NCBI RefSeq assembly: GCF_047600445.1
Contig: NZ_JASGKT010000002.1
Span: 744,001-808,000 of the forward strand
Source of the DNA: Piscinibacter sp047600445
GTDB lineage: Bacteria; Pseudomonadota; Gammaproteobacteria; Burkholderiales; Burkholderiaceae_C
Direction: 5' to 3'
DNA length: 64,000 nucleotides
Positions 9,246 to 17,483 of this stretch are shown piece after piece (positions within the stretch are counted from its first letter, which is position 1; each line of letters opens with the position of its first letter). The notes below the pieces were generated by a model. It searched no databases, was not told the origin of the DNA, and saw only the letters and a list, made by a program, of their open reading frames with translations. The position numbers and the translations under genes are program-made.

Positions 9246-10403
9246 ATGGACGACGCTTCGAAGAAAAGCGAACTTCCGGTGCTGGCCCAGGCGCGAGAAA
9301 TCCTCGCCGAATATGGTCAGCCGATGACGAAGTTCAGCACGCTTGCGGGTCTGCTGATCACCTGCGTCTACTTCATCAAGTCGGGCGCCATGCCGTTGGA
9401 CAGCCTGTCGAGTCTCGGCGCCCTGGCCCTCGTGGTTGCCGTGGTCGCGCTGTTCACCGCTCTGATGTTCCTGGTTCTGTGGGTGACGCCGCCAGCGATC
9501 ACCCTGTTGTTTCAGCGAGAGGACCCCAGCGGATGCCTTCTGCGCTGGTTTCAGTACCGTTCCGACGGCAAGGTCCTGACGCTCGTGCAGCAGCGGGGTC
9601 GATTGCTGCTCTTTGCCGGAGTGACTTGCGCTGCGGTGTGGGTATGGCTGATTGCCTGGAGCCTGCCGGACATCTTTGCTGGCGAAGCGGTGCGATGGGG
9701 TTCGAGGCTTGCCACGGCCCTGGCAGTCCTGATCCTGTGCTGGCACTACATGAGGCCTTCGATTCCGGAGGCAGACAACCGGACCGGCAGAAGCAGGTCG
9801 TGGCTTCAGTTCTTCTTCGTGCTTGCCTATGGAGCAGTGAGCCTCTACCAGCTATGGCTGTTCATCCTCCTGCTGACGACTTCGGACTTCCGGCACGACG
9901 ACCGCGCGCCCGTCATGTGGGGGCTGTTGACGGGCGGATTGTTGGTCGTCATCGCCGTGAACAGCATCGGACTGGGTGTGTGTCAGCACTTCAAGGGCTC
10001 GCGCGCCATCGGCATGTTGGCCGCGGTGGGGCTCTGTTCGCTGCTCCTGCTTTTGACGTTGCTCGGATCGTCGGCGCGGCTGCTCGACGGCCTGATGAGC
10101 TTGTCGACGGTGCGAGTCGGCAACACGACCCTGGCCCTCGACGGCAAGGCCTGCGCCGCGGTGCGGATGCTCCGCGTGGCGGCCAAGCCGGCCGGCGACA
10201 ACTGCCTGCTGGAAAACGTCACGCTGATATCGCGTGTCGGCGAGCGGTGGGTGGTTGCATGCGATCGCAGCGATACCGTGGTCGAGGAGCCCATGCGCCG
10301 ACGACGCAGGAACTTCCAACTCGACGCCAAGAGCGTGCAAGCGCAGATCGATGCCAGCGCCGAGGTTCGGGAACGCACCGGCAAATCACCCTTGTGCAGC
10401 TAG
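9246..10403 (+). CDS. uncharacterised multi-spanning membrane protein
   Basis: No family is recognised for this 385-residue protein. About seven hydrophobic helices are visible, including LGALALVVAVVALFTALMFLVLWV, LLFAGVTCAAVWVWLIAWSL, WLQFFFVLAYGAVSLYQLWLFILLL and IGMLAAVGLCSLLLLLTLLG. A soluble C-terminal domain of roughly 110 residues with two spaced cysteines (AVRMLRVAAKPAGDNCLLE) follows. Third codon positions are visibly less G+C-rich than in the flanking genes, hinting at recent arrival. It sits 23 bp after dmeF and ends 34 bp from the 3' end of tRNA-Ser, a common integration position. Confidence 0.75.
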   Translation: MDDASKKSELPVLAQAREILAEYGQPMTKFSTLAGLLITCVYFIKSGAMPLDSLSSLGALALVVAVVALFTALMFLVLWVTPPAITLLFQREDPSGCLLRWFQYRSDGKVLTLVQQRGRLLLFAGVTCAAVWVWLIAWSLPDIFAGEAVRWGSRLATALAVLILCWHYMRPSIPEADNRTGRSRSWLQFFFVLAYGAVSLYQLWLFILLLTTSDFRHDDRAPVMWGLLTGGLLVVIAVNSIGLGVCQHFKGSRAIGMLAAVGLCSLLLLLTLLGSSARLLDGLMSLSTVRVGNTTLALDGKACAAVRMLRVAAKPAGDNCLLENVTLISRVGERWVVACDRSDTVVEEPMRRRRRNFQLDAKSVQAQIDASAEVRERTGKSPLCS

Positions 10404-10437
10404 GCGCGCAAGGACGAGCAGTCGGCGCCGGCAATCC

Positions 10438-10525
10438 TGGCGGAAGAGGTGGGATTCGAACCCACGAACGGTTGCCCGTTGCCGGTTTTCAAGACCGGTG
10501 CAATCGACCACTCTGCCACTCTTCC
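10438..10525 (-). tRNA. tRNA-Ser (UGA)
   Basis: An 88-nt cloverleaf with encoded CCA. The acceptor stem pairs GGAAGAG with CTCTTCC; the anticodon loop CTTGAAA is closed by CCGGT/ACCGG, giving anticodon TGA. The T-arm GTGGG-TTCGAAT-CCCAC is perfect, and a long variable arm (about 16 nt) is typical of tRNA-Ser. Confidence 0.97.
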
Positions 10526-10543
10526 GCGAAGGCGCGGATTGTC

Positions 10544-11365
10544 TCACCCCGGCGCCTGCGCCTGCTCGCACGCCACCTGCACCACCTCGCGCCGTCCGCC
10601 GTCCACACGCACAGCGGTCAGCGCGCCGCCCCACACGCAGCCGGTGTCCAGCGCCAGCAGGTCGGGCCGGTTGACGAGGCCGAGTGTCGACCAGTGGCCG
10701 AAGGCGATCGGCACGCCCTGCGTGCGCCGCCCCGGCGCCTCGAACCACGGCGTGCAGCCCGGCGGCGCGCCGCCGGCGCCTTCCTTGCTCTTCAGCTCGA
10801 GCGCGCCGCTTGCATCGACGAAACGGGTGCGCGTCAGCACGTTGATGATGAAGCGCAGCCGGTCGTTGCCGGCGAGCGCCGGGTCCCAGCGGCGCGGCTC
10901 GTCGGCGTACATCGTGTGCAGGAACTCGCCCAGCGCGTCGCCGCGCAGCATCGCCTCCACCTCGGCGGCGCAGGCCAGCGTCTGTTCGAGATCCCATTGC
11001 GGCACCACGCCGGCGTGCAGGCACAGCCAGCCGGCCTCCATCACCGCCATGCGGCGCTGGCGCAGCCAGTCCAGCCAGGCGTCGCGGTCGGGCGCGGCCA
11101 GCACCTCGGCCAGCGTGTCGCTGCGGCGTGTCTTGTGTCCGCCGCAGGCCACGGCGAGCAGGTGCAGGTCGTGGTTGCCGAGCAGGCAGGTGGCGGCGTC
11201 GCCCAGCGCGCGCAGGCGGCGCAGCGTGGCCAGCGAGGCCGGCCCGCGGTTGACCAGGTCGCCCAGCACCACCAGCCGGTCGCGCGAGGGCGAGAAGCCG
11301 ATCGCCGCCAGCAGCCGCTCGAAGGCGTCGCAGCAGCCCTGCACATCACCGATGAGGTAGATCAT
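10544..11365 (-). CDS. apaH: bis(5'-nucleosyl)-tetraphosphatase, symmetrical (ApaH)
   Basis: ApaH splits Ap4A into two ADP. The 273-residue protein has the metallophosphoesterase motifs in order: MIYLIGDVQGCCDAF, LVVLGDLVNRGP, CLLGNHDLHLLAV and the later LCLHAGVVPQWD and FGHWSTLG. Length and motif spacing are standard. It stands alone between tRNA-Ser and the divergent CorC-like gene, 72 bp from the latter. Confidence 0.95.
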   Translation of the reverse strand: MIYLIGDVQGCCDAFERLLAAIGFSPSRDRLVVLGDLVNRGPASLATLRRLRALGDAATCLLGNHDLHLLAVACGGHKTRRSDTLAEVLAAPDRDAWLDWLRQRRMAVMEAGWLCLHAGVVPQWDLEQTLACAAEVEAMLRGDALGEFLHTMYADEPRRWDPALAGNDRLRFIINVLTRTRFVDASGALELKSKEGAGGAPPGCTPWFEAPGRRTQGVPIAFGHWSTLGLVNRPDLLALDTGCVWGGALTAVRVDGGRREVVQVACEQAQAPG

Positions 11366-11437
11366 GCGGGCGATTCTGCTACGCTGGCTGTTCCACCACC
11401 GCCGAATGCGCCCGCACATCGCACGCAAACGCCCTGC

Positions 11438-12760
11438 ATGGACGTTGCCCTTCTGATCTTCCTGATCCTGCTCAACGGCCTGTTCGCCATGTCCGAGATG
11501 GCGCTGACGGCCGCTCGCAAGGCGCGGCTGCAGGTGATGGTGGAGTCCGGCGATGCCGGCGCGCGGCGCGCGATGGAACTGCACGAGCACCCGACCAAGT
11601 TCCTCTCGGTGGTGCAGATCGGAATCACCTCGATCGGCGTGCTCAACGGCATCGTCGGCGACGCGGCCTTCTCGGCGCCGTTCGCCACCTGGCTGCACGA
11701 GACCTTCGCCATCCACGACCGCGCCGCCGACATCACCGCGACGGCGATGGTGGTGGTGGTGATCACTTTCCTGACCATCATCTTCGGCGAGCTGGTGCCC
11801 AAGCGCCTCGGCCAGATGTACCCCGAGGCGGTGGCGCGGCTGGTGGCGCGGCCCATGGAGTGGCTGTCGATCGCGACGCGGCCCTTCGTCAAGCTGCTGT
11901 CGTTCTGCACCGAGGGCACGCTGCGCCTGCTCGGCATCCGCGCCGTGCCCGATCGCTCGGTGACCGAGGAGGAGATCGCCGCCAGCCTGGTCGAGGGCGT
12001 CGACGCCGGCGTGATCGAGGCGCAGGAGCACCAGATGGTGCGCAACGTGTTCCGCCTCGACGACCGGCAGGTCGGCTCGATGATGATCCCGCGCGCCGAG
12101 ATCGTCTGGATCGACGTGAACGCCACGCGCGCGGAACTGCTCGCCGTGCTGGCGCAGGAGGGCCACACGCGCTATCCGGTGTGCCGCGGCGGGCTCGACG
12201 AGGTGATAGGCGTGGTCAGCGCGCCGCGGCTGCTGCGCCAGGCGATGGAGGGCCGCGAGCTGTCGCTGGCCGACAGCCTGGAGGCGCCGGTGTTCGTGCC
12301 CGAGACGCTCTCCGGCATGGAACTGCTCGAGCACTTCAAGGCCTCGTCGACGCAGATCGTCTTCGTGGTCGACGAGTACGGCGCGGTGCAGGGCATGATC
12401 ACCGTGCTCGACGTGCTGGAGGCCATCACCGGCGAGTTCACCACCGCCGAGCCGGGCGATGCCTGGGCGGTGCGGCGCGACGACGGAAGCTGGCTGTTCG
12501 ACGGCCTGATCCCGGTGCCCGAGCTGAAAGACCGCCTCGAACTGAAAGAGCTGCCCGAGGAAGACCGCGGCCGCTACAACACGCTGGCCGGCATGATCAT
12601 GCTGCTGCTCGGCCGGCTGCCGCACGTGGCCGACAGCGTCGAGTGGGACGGCCTGCGCTTCGAGGTGGTGGACATGGACGGCAAGCGCGTCGACAAGGTG
12701 ATGGTCAGCGCGCTGCCGGCGCGCGCGCAGGACGAAGGGGGCGGGCATGCAGCGCAGTGA
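11438..12760 (+). CDS. CNNM/CorC-HlyC-type membrane transporter with CBS pair
   Basis: The 440-residue product has an N-terminal DUF21/CNNM membrane domain (MDVALLIFLILLNGLFAMSE and the ITFLTIIFGELVPKRLG segment, residues 1-190). A cytoplasmic CBS pair follows (MMIPRAEIVWIDVNATRAELL, then IVFVVDEYGAVQGMITVLDVLEAITGE, about 200-340), with a C-terminal CorC/HlyC domain (NTLAGMIMLLLGRLPHVAD, 350-430). Relatives mediate magnesium or other cation export or homeostasis; the older hemolysin label is misleading. No clear Shine-Dalgarno precedes the ATG. The end overlaps the next gene by 14 bp, suggesting translational coupling. Confidence 0.88.
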   Translation: MDVALLIFLILLNGLFAMSEMALTAARKARLQVMVESGDAGARRAMELHEHPTKFLSVVQIGITSIGVLNGIVGDAAFSAPFATWLHETFAIHDRAADITATAMVVVVITFLTIIFGELVPKRLGQMYPEAVARLVARPMEWLSIATRPFVKLLSFCTEGTLRLLGIRAVPDRSVTEEEIAASLVEGVDAGVIEAQEHQMVRNVFRLDDRQVGSMMIPRAEIVWIDVNATRAELLAVLAQEGHTRYPVCRGGLDEVIGVVSAPRLLRQAMEGRELSLADSLEAPVFVPETLSGMELLEHFKASSTQIVFVVDEYGAVQGMITVLDVLEAITGEFTTAEPGDAWAVRRDDGSWLFDGLIPVPELKDRLELKELPEEDRGRYNTLAGMIMLLLGRLPHVADSVEWDGLRFEVVDMDGKRVDKVMVSALPARAQDEGGGHAAQ

Positions 12761-13958
12761 CGATTTCGAGCGCGGCGCGGCGAACCGCCGCGCGGTGCTG
12801 GGCGACGAGTGGGTCGATCGCTCGCTGGGCGGCACCACGCAGTTCAACGCCGATTTCCAGGACCTGGTGACGCGCCACGCCTGGCTCGACATCTGGGGCC
12901 GCCCGGGTCTCGACGTGGTGACGCGACGGCTGCTGGTGCTCGGCATGACGATGGCCGCGGCGCGCTGGGAGGAATTCGAGCTGCACTGCAAGGCCACGGT
13001 GCGCGCCGGCGTGCCGCTGGAGAAGATCCGCGAGACGCTGATGCAAGGCGCGATCTACTGCGGCGTGCCGGCCGCCAACACCGCCTTCAAGATCACGACG
13101 CAGATTCTGCGCGACGAAGGCAGGCTGCCGCCGGCCGCGCCGCTGACGCCGGGCGTGCGCGCGGCCGTGCACCACACCTTCAGCGCGCCGCAACTGCGCG
13201 TGGCGATCCAGGGGCAGGGCGTGCCGGTGCTGCTGGCCCACGCGCTGGGCGCCGACCTGCACCTGTGGGACGAACTCGCCGCGACGCTGGCCGCCGCCGG
13301 CTGCGAGGTGCTGCGCTACGACCAGCGCGGCCACGGCGGCTCGGCCGCGCCGGCCGGGCCCTATTCGATGGACGCGCTGGTGGACGACGCCGCGCGCCTG
13401 GTCCGCGAATGGGGCCGCGGCCCGGTGGTGTTCGTCGGCATCTCGATGGGCGGCATGGTGGCGCAGGGGCTGGCCGTGCGCCACCCCGGGCTGCTGCGCG
13501 GCGCGGTGATCGCGCACAGCAGCGCGCGCTACCCCGACGAGGCGCGCGCGATGTGGGCGCAGCGCATCGCGCTGATCGAACGCGAGGGCCTGGCCGCGAT
13601 CGCCGAGGTGACGATGGAGCGCTGGTTCACGCCCGCCTTCCGCGCCGCGCGGCCCGAGGTGGTGGAGCGCACGCGGCAGGCGCTGCTGCGCACCAACCCT
13701 GCCGGCTACGTCGCCTGCGCGCAGGCGGTGGCCTCGGTCGACTGGCTGGACCGCCTCGCCGCGGTGAAGACGCCCGCGCTGGTGATCGCCGGCGCGCACG
13801 ATGCCGGCGCGCCGCCGGCGATGTCGGAGGCGATCGCCGCGCGCATCGCCGGCGCCGAGCTGCTCGGCATCGAATCGGCGCACATCGGCGTGCTCGAGCA
13901 GCCGCAGGCGTTCGCGCAGGCGGTGCAGGCCTTCATCGCCGGCCGCTGCGGCGGCTGA
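12747..13958 (+). CDS. fused 4-carboxymuconolactone decarboxylase / 3-oxoadipate enol-lactonase-like protein
   Basis: Residues 1-125 are a carboxymuconolactone-decarboxylase domain (PcaC-like: FNADFQDLVTRHAWLDIWGR, then GVPLEKIRETLMQGAIYCGVPAANTAFK). Residues 135-400 are an alpha/beta hydrolase of the PcaD type, with nucleophile in FVGISMGGMVAQ, acid candidate in AGAHDAGAPP and histidine in ESAHIGVLEQP. Both steps belong to protocatechuate breakdown in the beta-ketoadipate pathway. Known PcaL fusions carry the lactonase first; here the order is reversed. No other pca gene is present, so the substrate may differ. It overlaps the transporter gene upstream. Confidence 0.82.
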   Translation: MQRSDDFERGAANRRAVLGDEWVDRSLGGTTQFNADFQDLVTRHAWLDIWGRPGLDVVTRRLLVLGMTMAAARWEEFELHCKATVRAGVPLEKIRETLMQGAIYCGVPAANTAFKITTQILRDEGRLPPAAPLTPGVRAAVHHTFSAPQLRVAIQGQGVPVLLAHALGADLHLWDELAATLAAAGCEVLRYDQRGHGGSAAPAGPYSMDALVDDAARLVREWGRGPVVFVGISMGGMVAQGLAVRHPGLLRGAVIAHSSARYPDEARAMWAQRIALIEREGLAAIAEVTMERWFTPAFRAARPEVVERTRQALLRTNPAGYVACAQAVASVDWLDRLAAVKTPALVIAGAHDAGAPPAMSEAIAARIAGAELLGIESAHIGVLEQPQAFAQAVQAFIAGRCGG

Positions 13959-13976
13959 GCCGGCGGGCGGGCCGGC

Positions 13977-16286
13977 TCAGGCCCGCGCGCGCGCCACCGC
14001 GTCGGCCACCGCCAGCGCCGTCATGTTGACGACGCGGCGCACCGTCGCCGCCGGGTTGAGGATGTGCACCGGCGCCTTCGCACCGAGCAGCACGGGCCCG
14101 ACCGTCACGCCCTTGCCGCTGGTCACCTTCAGCACGTTGAAGAGGATGTTGGCGGCGTCCAGGTTGGGCAGGATCAGCACGTTGGCCGCGCCGGCCAGCG
14201 TGGCGTCGGGCACCATGGCGTTGCGCAGGTCCTCGTTGAACACCGCGTCGCCCTGCAGTTCGCCGTCGGCCGGGATGTCGGGGTGGCGCCGCACGAACAG
14301 GTCGCGCGCGGCGCGCATCTTCAGCGCCGAGGGCCGCTGGCTGCTGCCGTACATCGAGTGCGACACGAAGGCCACCTTGGGCGGCACGCCGAAGCGGCGC
14401 AGCTCGTCGACGGCCATCGTGGCGATGTCGGCGAGCTGTTCGGCGCTCGGGTCGTCGTTGACGAAGGTGTCGGCGATGAACAGCGTGTGCTTGTCGAGCA
14501 TCAGCGCGTTCATCGTCGCCCAGCAGCGCGCGCCCGGCGCCGCGCCGATCACGTCCTTCACGTTGGCGAAGTGCGCGTCGAAGCGACCCACCAGGCCGCA
14601 CAGCATCGCGTCGGCGTCGCCGAGGTGGATCATCAGCGCGGCGATCGTGGTGTTGGAGCGCCGCACCGCGGCCTTGGCCATCGCCGCCGTCACGCCGTTG
14701 CGCGCGTTCAGCCGGTGGTAGGCCTCCCAGTACTGGCGGAAGCGCGCGTCGTCCTCGGGGTTGACGACCTCGACGTCGCGCCCCGGCACCAGGCGCAGAC
14801 CGGCGCGCTCGATGCGCGCGGCGATCACCGCCGGCCGGCCGATCAGGATGGGCTTGACGAGCTTCTCGTCGAGCGCCGTCTGCACGGCGCGCAGCACGCG
14901 TTCGTCCTCGCCCTCGGCATAGGCCACGCGCTTCGGTTCGGCGCGCGCCGCGGCAAATACCGGCCGCATGAACATGCCGGTGTGGGTGACGAAGCGCGTC
15001 AGCGACTGCCGGTAGGCCTCCAGGTCGGCGATCGGCCGCGTCGCCACGCCCGAATCGGCCGCCGCCTTGGCCACCGCCGGCGCGATGCGCAGGATCAGCC
15101 GCGTGTCGAAGGGCGTCGGGATGATGTAGTCGGGCCCGAAGCGCAGCTCGCGGCCCGAATAGGCCGAGGCCACCTCGTCGCTGATCTCGGCCTTGGCCAG
15201 CGCGGCGATCTCGCGCACGCAGGCCACCTTCATCTCCTCGGTGATGGTGGTCGCGCCGCTGTCCAGCGCGCCGCGGAAGATGTACGGGAAGCACAGCACG
15301 TTGTTGACCTGGTTCGGATAGTCCGAGCGGCCGGTGGCGATGATGCAGTCGGGCCGCGCGGCGCGCGCCAGCTCGGGGCGGATCTCCGGCTCGGGGTTGG
15401 CCAGCGCGAGGATGATCGGCCTGTCGGCCATGGTCTCGACCATCTCCGGCGTGATCGCGCCGGCCGCCGAGCAGCCCAGCACCACGTCGGCGCCGGCCAT
15501 CACGTCGGCCAGCGTGCGCGCGGCGGTCTTCTGGCGGTAGCGCTGCTTCGATTCGTCGAGCCGGTCTTCGCGGCGGTCGTGGATCACGCCGCGCGAGTCG
15601 CACACGAAGATGTTCTCGCGCTTCACGCCCAGCGCCACCAGCAGGTCGAGGCAGGCGATCGCCGCCGCGCCGGCGCCCGACACGGCGAGCTTGATGTCCC
15701 CGATGCGCTTGCCCACCAGTTCCAGCCCGTTGAGCACCGCGGCGGCCGAGATGATCGCGGTGCCGTGCTGGTCGTCGTGGAAGACCGGGATCTTCATGCG
15801 TTCGCGCAGCTTGCGCTCGACCAGGAAGCACTCGGGCGCCTTGATGTCCTCGAGGTTGACGCCGCCCAGCGTGGGTTCGAGCGCGGCGATGATCTCGACC
15901 AGCTTGTCGGGGTCGCGCTCGGCCAGTTCGATGTCGAACACGTCGATGCCGGCGAACTTCTGGAACAGGCAGCCCTTGCCCTCCATCACCGGCTTGCCGG
16001 CCAGCGGGCCGATGTCGCCCAGGCCCAGCACCGCGGTGCCGTTGGTGACCACGCCGACCAGGTTGCCGCGCGAGGTGTAGTCGGCCGCGAGCGCCGGGTT
16101 CTCCTCGATGGCCAGGCACGCGTAGGCCACGCCGGGCGAGTAGGCGAGCGAAAGGTCGCGCTGGTTGGACAACGGCTTGGTCGGCGTGACGGCGATCTTG
16201 CCGCGCACCGGCGCGCGGTGGTATTCGAGCGCGGCGTCGCGCAGCGCCTGCTCGGCGCTCGACAAGGGCTTGCTGTTCCTTTCCAT
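13977..16286 (-). CDS. maeB: NADP-dependent malic enzyme with phosphotransacetylase-like domain
   Basis: The 769-residue length and two-part structure match MaeB, which converts malate to pyruvate, CO2 and NADPH. Residues 1-420 hold the malic enzyme domain (LSLAYSPGVAYACLAI, GLGDIGPLAGKPVMEGKG, VFHDDQHGTAIISAA and the NAD(P) region LAVSGAGAAAIACLDLL). Residues 430-765 hold the phosphate acetyl/butyryl transferase domain, which in MaeB is regulatory rather than catalytic. The start has an excellent ribosome-binding site (CAGGAGACC, ending four bases before the ATG). It converges on the PcaC-PcaD fusion gene with an 18-bp gap. Confidence 0.95.
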   Translation of the reverse strand: MERNSKPLSSAEQALRDAALEYHRAPVRGKIAVTPTKPLSNQRDLSLAYSPGVAYACLAIEENPALAADYTSRGNLVGVVTNGTAVLGLGDIGPLAGKPVMEGKGCLFQKFAGIDVFDIELAERDPDKLVEIIAALEPTLGGVNLEDIKAPECFLVERKLRERMKIPVFHDDQHGTAIISAAAVLNGLELVGKRIGDIKLAVSGAGAAAIACLDLLVALGVKRENIFVCDSRGVIHDRREDRLDESKQRYRQKTAARTLADVMAGADVVLGCSAAGAITPEMVETMADRPIILALANPEPEIRPELARAARPDCIIATGRSDYPNQVNNVLCFPYIFRGALDSGATTITEEMKVACVREIAALAKAEISDEVASAYSGRELRFGPDYIIPTPFDTRLILRIAPAVAKAAADSGVATRPIADLEAYRQSLTRFVTHTGMFMRPVFAAARAEPKRVAYAEGEDERVLRAVQTALDEKLVKPILIGRPAVIAARIERAGLRLVPGRDVEVVNPEDDARFRQYWEAYHRLNARNGVTAAMAKAAVRRSNTTIAALMIHLGDADAMLCGLVGRFDAHFANVKDVIGAAPGARCWATMNALMLDKHTLFIADTFVNDDPSAEQLADIATMAVDELRRFGVPPKVAFVSHSMYGSSQRPSALKMRAARDLFVRRHPDIPADGELQGDAVFNEDLRNAMVPDATLAGAANVLILPNLDAANILFNVLKVTSGKGVTVGPVLLGAKAPVHILNPAATVRRVVNMTALAVADAVARARA

Positions 16287-16382
16287 GAGAGGTCTCCTGA
16301 GGCACGGGGCGACGCGATGGTGCGCCTTCGCGCCGGGCGCGGCATCGGCGTTTCCCACGAGGCGCGCGGGGCCGCCGGCGCT

Positions 16383-17483
16383 TCAGCCCAGCCAGGTTTC
16401 CAGTTGCGCGTAGACCTCGGCGCTGGAGAGCAGCTCGAGGTGGCCTGTGCCGTAGGCCGTCCACTGCCGGTCCGGCGCGAAGGCCAGCGTGAGCGCGGCT
16501 TCGGCGTGCCGGCCGAGCGCGCTGTCCAGCGGCACCAGGCCGTCGCCGAGCAGCTTCTCCTTCAGCGCCCGGCCGGGCGCGCCCAGGCAGGCCGCTGCGG
16601 CGCAGCAGCGCACGCCCTCGGGCAGCGGCAGCCCTGACAGGCCGTGGCGCAGGTCGGTGATGCCGGCGCTGCGCACGCGGCCGAGGCGCGCGAACGGCGT
16701 GGCATAGGGCGTGGCGCCGAGCACGGTCTCGACCCAGTGGCCGGCGCGCTCCAGCGGCGCGCCGTGGTGTGGCGTGCCGAGGAAGACCAGGTCGTCGAGC
16801 CGCTTCGGCCAGGCCATGCCGGCGCGCATCGCCGCATCGACCGCGCTGCGCGCCACCAGCCCGCCCATGCTGTGGCCGATGATCGCCAGCCGTTGCAGCG
16901 GCACCGGCCACTCCGCGAGCAGGGTTTCGAGCCGCTGTGCGAACGCCAGGCCGTTGGCCGCGATCGGAAGGCCGCTGTTGTAGCGCAGGTAGATCGGCGT
17001 CCAGCCCAGGTCGCGCGCCAGCGCGGCGCCGTGGTCGTGGCCGTTGCGCAGCCACTGGCGGTCGTTCATGCACAGCCCGTGCAGCAGCACCAGCGCCCGC
17101 GGCCCGGGCACGGCGGCGCAGCGCAGTTGCATGGCCTGCACCAGCGGGTTGCCGCTGGCCGCCAGGTAGTCGCCCAGCACGCCGTTGAGCGCCGCGACGA
17201 TCGCGTCGCGCTCGGCGCCGTCGCCGTAGCGGCCCAGCGCCGGCGCGATCACGCCGAGCAGCGCGTCGACGCTGCCGCCGGCCACGCGCGTGACGCCGCG
17301 GATCGTCTTGTAGACCAGGCCGGTGATGCCGCCGGTGCGGCCGTCGAGCGCGGCGCCCGAGCCGGGCAGGCGCGCGATGCGCTCGTGCATCGCCTCGACC
17401 AGGTCGGCCAGCCCGGCGGTGGCGTCTGCGGCGAGGCGGGCGGCGCCGCGCAGGTCGGCGCCGGGGGAGGGCGTGTCAGGCAT
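16383..17483 (-). CDS. lipase-like alpha/beta hydrolase
   Basis: This 366-residue protein has a helical N-terminal third with Ala/Gly-rich segments. An alpha/beta hydrolase domain follows: ALVLLHGLCMNDRQWLR (oxyanion region), nucleophile elbow IIGHSMGGLVARSAVD at about 220-235, FLGTPHHGAPLERAGH and a late histidine in GTGHLELLSSAEVY. The GHSMGG and TPHHGAP pattern is that of triacylglycerol-lipase and PGAP1-like esterases. No signal peptide is evident. The start overlaps the upstream membrane-protein gene by 8 bp, so the two are probably one operon with the sensor kinase further upstream. Confidence 0.85.
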   Translation of the reverse strand: MPDTPSPGADLRGAARLAADATAGLADLVEAMHERIARLPGSGAALDGRTGGITGLVYKTIRGVTRVAGGSVDALLGVIAPALGRYGDGAERDAIVAALNGVLGDYLAASGNPLVQAMQLRCAAVPGPRALVLLHGLCMNDRQWLRNGHDHGAALARDLGWTPIYLRYNSGLPIAANGLAFAQRLETLLAEWPVPLQRLAIIGHSMGGLVARSAVDAAMRAGMAWPKRLDDLVFLGTPHHGAPLERAGHWVETVLGATPYATPFARLGRVRSAGITDLRHGLSGLPLPEGVRCCAAAACLGAPGRALKEKLLGDGLVPLDSALGRHAEAALTLAFAPDRQWTAYGTGHLELLSSAEVYAQLETWLG

